DNA of 26,309 bases, taken from Firmicutes bacterium UBA3553 (GTDB lineage Bacteria; Bacillota; Clostridia; Tissierellales; Sedimentibacteraceae). Below, in pieces: positions 23,755 to 26,309 of this stretch (the stretch's first letter is position 1; every line of letters begins with the position of its first letter). The stretch is taken from the NCBI GenBank assembly GCA_002381185.1, contig DFOA01000068.1:1-26309 (forward strand), in the 5' to 3' direction. The notes below the pieces were generated by a model. That model did not search any database and was not told the DNA's origin. It saw only the letters and a program-made list of their open reading frames with translations. The position numbers were made by a program, and so were the translations under genes.

Positions 23755-24328
23755 CTATAATCACCCACCTCTCTCCATCATAGTCCTCATATCTTTCTGT
23801 TGTTACATTCTGCTCATAGTAGACACCCAAAAGCCGCTTGATGTCAGATTCATTTGCCTTGCGTGTTGTGAATCCTTGATCCTTGAGACCTTTTTCTATG
23901 CGGGACAGATACGGTTGCACATCAGATTCTTTCTCATTTCTTAAACGTATAATAATGAGGAATTCTCTTGCTGTTGCCATCTGTACCTGCATACGATCCA
24001 GCGCAGTCATGTCTTGTTCCAGCAGCTTTCGGATGGCAGGGTTCTGCTCTTCATCCATGCGACATCTCAAGTTCGCCTTTACATCCTCAAAATTTTCTCT
24101 TGAGTTCAGGCAGAGCATCTCAATTTCGGCGATACCTTTTAAAACGTTCATCAGTGCGTAGATTCTGGCACTGACACTGGTTTCAGACAACACACTGATA
24201 TTTGTGGGCTTGATTATAAAAAAAACCAGCTCCCCGTGTGCGGTTACCAAACTGTGCGCAGTGATATCCGTTATTCCCATGAGCTGGCGTGTAGAATCTG
24301 CTTCTTTTTGTTTCTTTTTTCTGTTCAT
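23747..24328 (-). CDS. Detached VirB4 N-terminal-like protein
   Basis: A 193-residue soluble protein resembling the beginning of VirB4/TraC-type proteins: MGITDITAHSLVTAHGEL and VFFIIKPTNISVLSE, then a helical middle and a LRNEKESDVQPYLSRIEKGL segment. In many VirB4 proteins this is the N-terminal domain that contacts VirB3 and the membrane. Here it is a separate gene between the VirB3-like protein and virB4, overlapping virB4 by 8 bases. ATG 24328 follows GGAGATCATAAAGC. The domain match is by eye, so the exact role is inferred from position. Confidence 0.75.
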   Translation of the reverse strand: MNRKKKQKEADSTRQLMGITDITAHSLVTAHGELVFFIIKPTNISVLSETSVSARIYALMNVLKGIAEIEMLCLNSRENFEDVKANLRCRMDEEQNPAIRKLLEQDMTALDRMQVQMATAREFLIIIRLRNEKESDVQPYLSRIEKGLKDQGFTTRKANESDIKRLLGVYYEQNVTTERYEDYDGERWVIIGE

Positions 24329-24331
24329 GCT

Positions 24332-24589
24332 TTATGATCTCCATTTGTAGGTTTGCTGTTTCCCTATGAAAAAAGCTGCTGCATTTAAAATAAATTTCAG
24401 GATGCTTGTATCCTCAAATCGTATTGTTAGAAATGCGTACAGTGCTGTAAAAACAATTGGTACAAATAAATGGAGCTGTGCCAATGCAAATACAGAAAGC
24501 AAAAGACACACACCAATAATTCCGACATCCCGCAGTTCCCAAAGCCAAAGTGTTGCCTTTGCTTTCAGATTGTCAGGGTAAATATACAT
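24332..24589 (-). CDS. PrgI/VirB3-like membrane protein
   Basis: An 85-residue protein with two membrane helices (about residues 22-40 and 42-58) and the C-terminal FFIGKQQTYKWRS, the pattern of PrgI-family proteins in Gram-positive ICEs. These fill the VirB3 position and work with VirB4. ATG 24589 has GGAGG 10 bases upstream, inside the end of the methyltransferase gene; 3 bases separate its stop from the next gene. Confidence 0.88.
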   Translation of the reverse strand: MYIYPDNLKAKATLWLWELRDVGIIGVCLLLSVFALAQLHLFVPIVFTALYAFLTIRFEDTSILKFILNAAAFFIGKQQTYKWRS

Positions 24590-24591
24590 AT

Positions 24592-26289
24592 TTATTCCTC
24601 CTGTCTATCATGTAATAAGCGCAAAAAATATGCGATCCCTCTCATGACAAATTTTACACAGGGTATCGCAACACTATTTCCGAGCGCCTTGTATCTTGCA
24701 CTGTCAGATGCACCCGGAATCAATGTCCAATAGTCCGGGAATCCTTGCAGGCGCTCGCACTCAAGAGGTGTGAGCCTGCGAATTAATTTTCTCTTGTTTT
24801 CTTTAACAAGATTTTCGCTTCCACCGCCATTATCGCCACCCTGAGCCCGCAAAGCAGAACAACCCTCAGCATAATTACCGTATTGAGACTGACCAAATAT
24901 TTCAGGCTGACAAACGAGATCAGTTGCATCCTTATATTGTCTGGCACTTTGTGTAGCGGCAACATTATTTTCGGAAAACTCATCACTTCTTTGACGGCTG
25001 TATACTGCGTGACGATCACTTGTTGTAATCGTATAGCTGATATCTGATTGACATCCAAGTCCGTTACCTCCGTTATGAGGCTCACGATCAATAGTATTTC
25101 CTGCTATACAGATTGTCTCCTGCAGTATAGCAATACCACCCTGATTCTTGCTTGGATCTGGACCGGCAGTATCTATTGTTCTGGCTATGTCTGTTTCCGT
25201 GCATCCAAAATGGTTGTTTTTAGGATTAATTCTGCCTGAATCATTTGGATACAAGCTGAATGCTTTGGGAGTTCCCACAAGCGGAACATTGTTGCCGCCT
25301 GTACCGTATGAGCATGTTACAGTTGGTGCTACTTCCAAAGGACCGTTGTATCTGCAGTCCTTTGCGTGGTTTTCAAACAGCACGGGCTGATTATTGCCTG
25401 ATGTTCCTGCAGCCGATGTAATTGTCGGACAGATTCCTTCCCCAATCTCAGCTCCGCCCTGCTGAGTCGCCATAACTAGAGGCTGATGTCCTGCCATGCC
25501 TGACCGAAGTGTAGGTGTCATTTCTTCAGTTATATCCATCCGCTCTCCGCCGTGGTCATTCAAACATATAATTGGCTGTTGCGACACGAAAGTCTGCATC
25601 TGCATGTTACGGGTTGCCAATAAAGCACCCGATATTCCGTCAAGATCAATCACCTCATCCCTTTGATTTATATGAAATGCATTTATCTTTTCGCCATTAT
25701 CCATGCTTTCAGACAATACTTTTTTCTCTGTATTGGAATCGGTTATAACAGCCCTGCCTGTATCATCAATGCTTCTTTGAGCTGAGGAGGCAGTTCCTTC
25801 CCTCTGTTTTTCGCTCTGCGAAGTATTCCCGAACAGGCTGTCTTGCTTAAATAATATTTCGGGTGCGGTGAGTCCTCCAAAATCTGCGATAAGAAAGATT
25901 CGACGACGTCGCTGGGGGACTCCCCAGAATTGAGCGTCCATGGTACGCCAAGCCAGACTGAATTCATTTCCCAGAATGATTGCCCCAGAAGATTGCCAAC
26001 GCCCGAACTCAGGTCGAGGCACATTACAGGTGCTGTCTTTGATCCGGACAATCTCCTCGAGGACCGCCCGGAAGTCTTCCCCTCCTGAGGAGCTGAAAGC
26101 TCCGGGTACGTTCTCCCATACGAGGTATCGAGGTCGAATAAGTTCAGTTGGTACGTTTCGTTGCTCATCGGCTTCTCTCATCTCCTTTGTAATTCTTACC
26201 TGATCCATAAACAGACCGGAGCGCTCTCCTGCCAATCCTGCACGCTGCCCTGCAACAGATAAATCCTGGTAATCCTGATATCGGGATAG
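24592..26289 (-). CDS. DNA cytosine-5 methyltransferase, 5' end missing
   Basis: A Dcm-type enzyme that would methylate cytosines in transferred DNA, perhaps to escape host restriction. Present: motif VI ENV (residues 41-43 counted from the ATG at 26235), motif VIII QRRRR (108-112), motif IX LTPLECERLQGFPDYW, and motif X KALGNSVAIP. Absent from the window: motif I and the catalytic Pro-Cys of motif IV. The frame reads back through QDLSVAGQRAGLAGERSGLF to about 26268 and then into unrelated codons and a TGA at 26292-26290, so homology stops exactly after the position of the PC motif. Between motifs VIII and IX lies a target-recognition region of about 300 residues made of degenerate repeats. 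Its stop is 2 bases before the PrgI gene. Confidence 0.88.
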   Translation of the reverse strand, partial: LSRYQDYQDLSVAGQRAGLAGERSGLFMDQVRITKEMREADEQRNVPTELIRPRYLVWENVPGAFSSSGGEDFRAVLEEIVRIKDSTCNVPRPEFGRWQSSGAIILGNEFSLAWRTMDAQFWGVPQRRRRIFLIADFGGLTAPEILFKQDSLFGNTSQSEKQREGTASSAQRSIDDTGRAVITDSNTEKKVLSESMDNGEKINAFHINQRDEVIDLDGISGALLATRNMQMQTFVSQQPIICLNDHGGERMDITEEMTPTLRSGMAGHQPLVMATQQGGAEIGEGICPTITSAAGTSGNNQPVLFENHAKDCRYNGPLEVAPTVTCSYGTGGNNVPLVGTPKAFSLYPNDSGRINPKNNHFGCTETDIARTIDTAGPDPSKNQGGIAILQETICIAGNTIDREPHNGGNGLGCQSDISYTITTSDRHAVYSRQRSDEFSENNVAATQSARQYKDATDLVCQPEIFGQSQYGNYAEGCSALRAQGGDNGGGSENLVKENKRKLIRRLTPLECERLQGFPDYWTLIPGASDSARYKALGNSVAIPCVKFVMRGIAYFLRLLHDRQEE

Positions 26290-26309
26290 TCAGGATTATT
26301 CCGATAAAA
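26258..26309. repeat. Fold-back repeats at the right window edge
   Basis: On the plus strand AATCCTG occurs twice in a row (near 26269 and 26276), and TCAGGATT follows 11 bases later as an inverted copy; TATCGG/CCGATA also pair across it. The methyltransferase homology ends inside these repeats. This could be a recombination scar or a contig-end assembly artefact. Confidence 0.5.

Overview
The window looks like AT-rich Firmicutes DNA, most likely a gut-type member of the class Clostridia. This rests on the low GC content, AGGAGG-type ribosome binding sites with TTG and GTG starts, a CadC-type metal sensor, and a conjugation operon laid out like Tn1549-family integrative and conjugative elements (ICEs). 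I cannot name a species.

Layout. (1) 1-1011, minus strand: the 5' part of a long unrecognised gene that runs off the left edge, read from a consensus promoter at about 1145-1173. (2) 1200-6663, plus strand: a heavy-metal cassette. It holds a CadC/SmtB-type repressor, a small two-helix membrane protein, a free-standing heavy-metal-associated (HMA) domain protein, a P1B-type Cd/Zn/Pb ATPase with two HMA domains, then lgt (prolipoprotein diacylglyceryl transferase) and an isoprenylcysteine methyltransferase-like membrane enzyme. A deleted copy of the methyltransferase gene lies between the ATPase gene and lgt. (3) 6664-10244: gene-poor DNA with one clear gene, a D-Ala-D-Ala carboxypeptidase (minus), plus protein relics, an orphan promoter resembling the cad promoter, and a strong terminator-like inverted repeat. 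(4) 10245-26309, minus strand: most of an ICE conjugation module, transcribed right to left. In transcription order it holds a DNA cytosine methyltransferase (5' end missing), a PrgI/VirB3-like protein, a detached VirB4 N-terminal-like protein, VirB4, a helical protein of unknown function, an amidoligase, a gamma-glutamylcyclotransferase-like protein, an NlpC/P60 cell-wall hydrolase, a probable oriT region, a ribbon-helix-helix MobC-like protein, a MobP3/MobL-type relaxase fused to Sel1 repeats, a Toprim/DUF3991 primase-like protein, VirD4 and a small winged-helix protein. One plus-strand membrane protein gene (12501-13370) sits inside this array. No integrase, excisionase or attachment site is visible.

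How the parts work together. The cad genes form a metal-sensing and efflux unit: the repressor has CadC-like ligands at both metal sites, and operator-like repeats occur at its own promoter and again before the HMA protein. In the ICE, the relaxase and MobC would process oriT, VirD4 would deliver the DNA to a VirB4-powered channel, and the NlpC/P60 enzyme would open the peptidoglycan. The amidoligase/cyclotransferase pair inside this operon is the least understood part: it suggests making or trimming amide (isopeptide-like) bonds on the wall, on the channel, or on a small molecule. No tRNA, rRNA, CRISPR array or insertion sequence was recognised.
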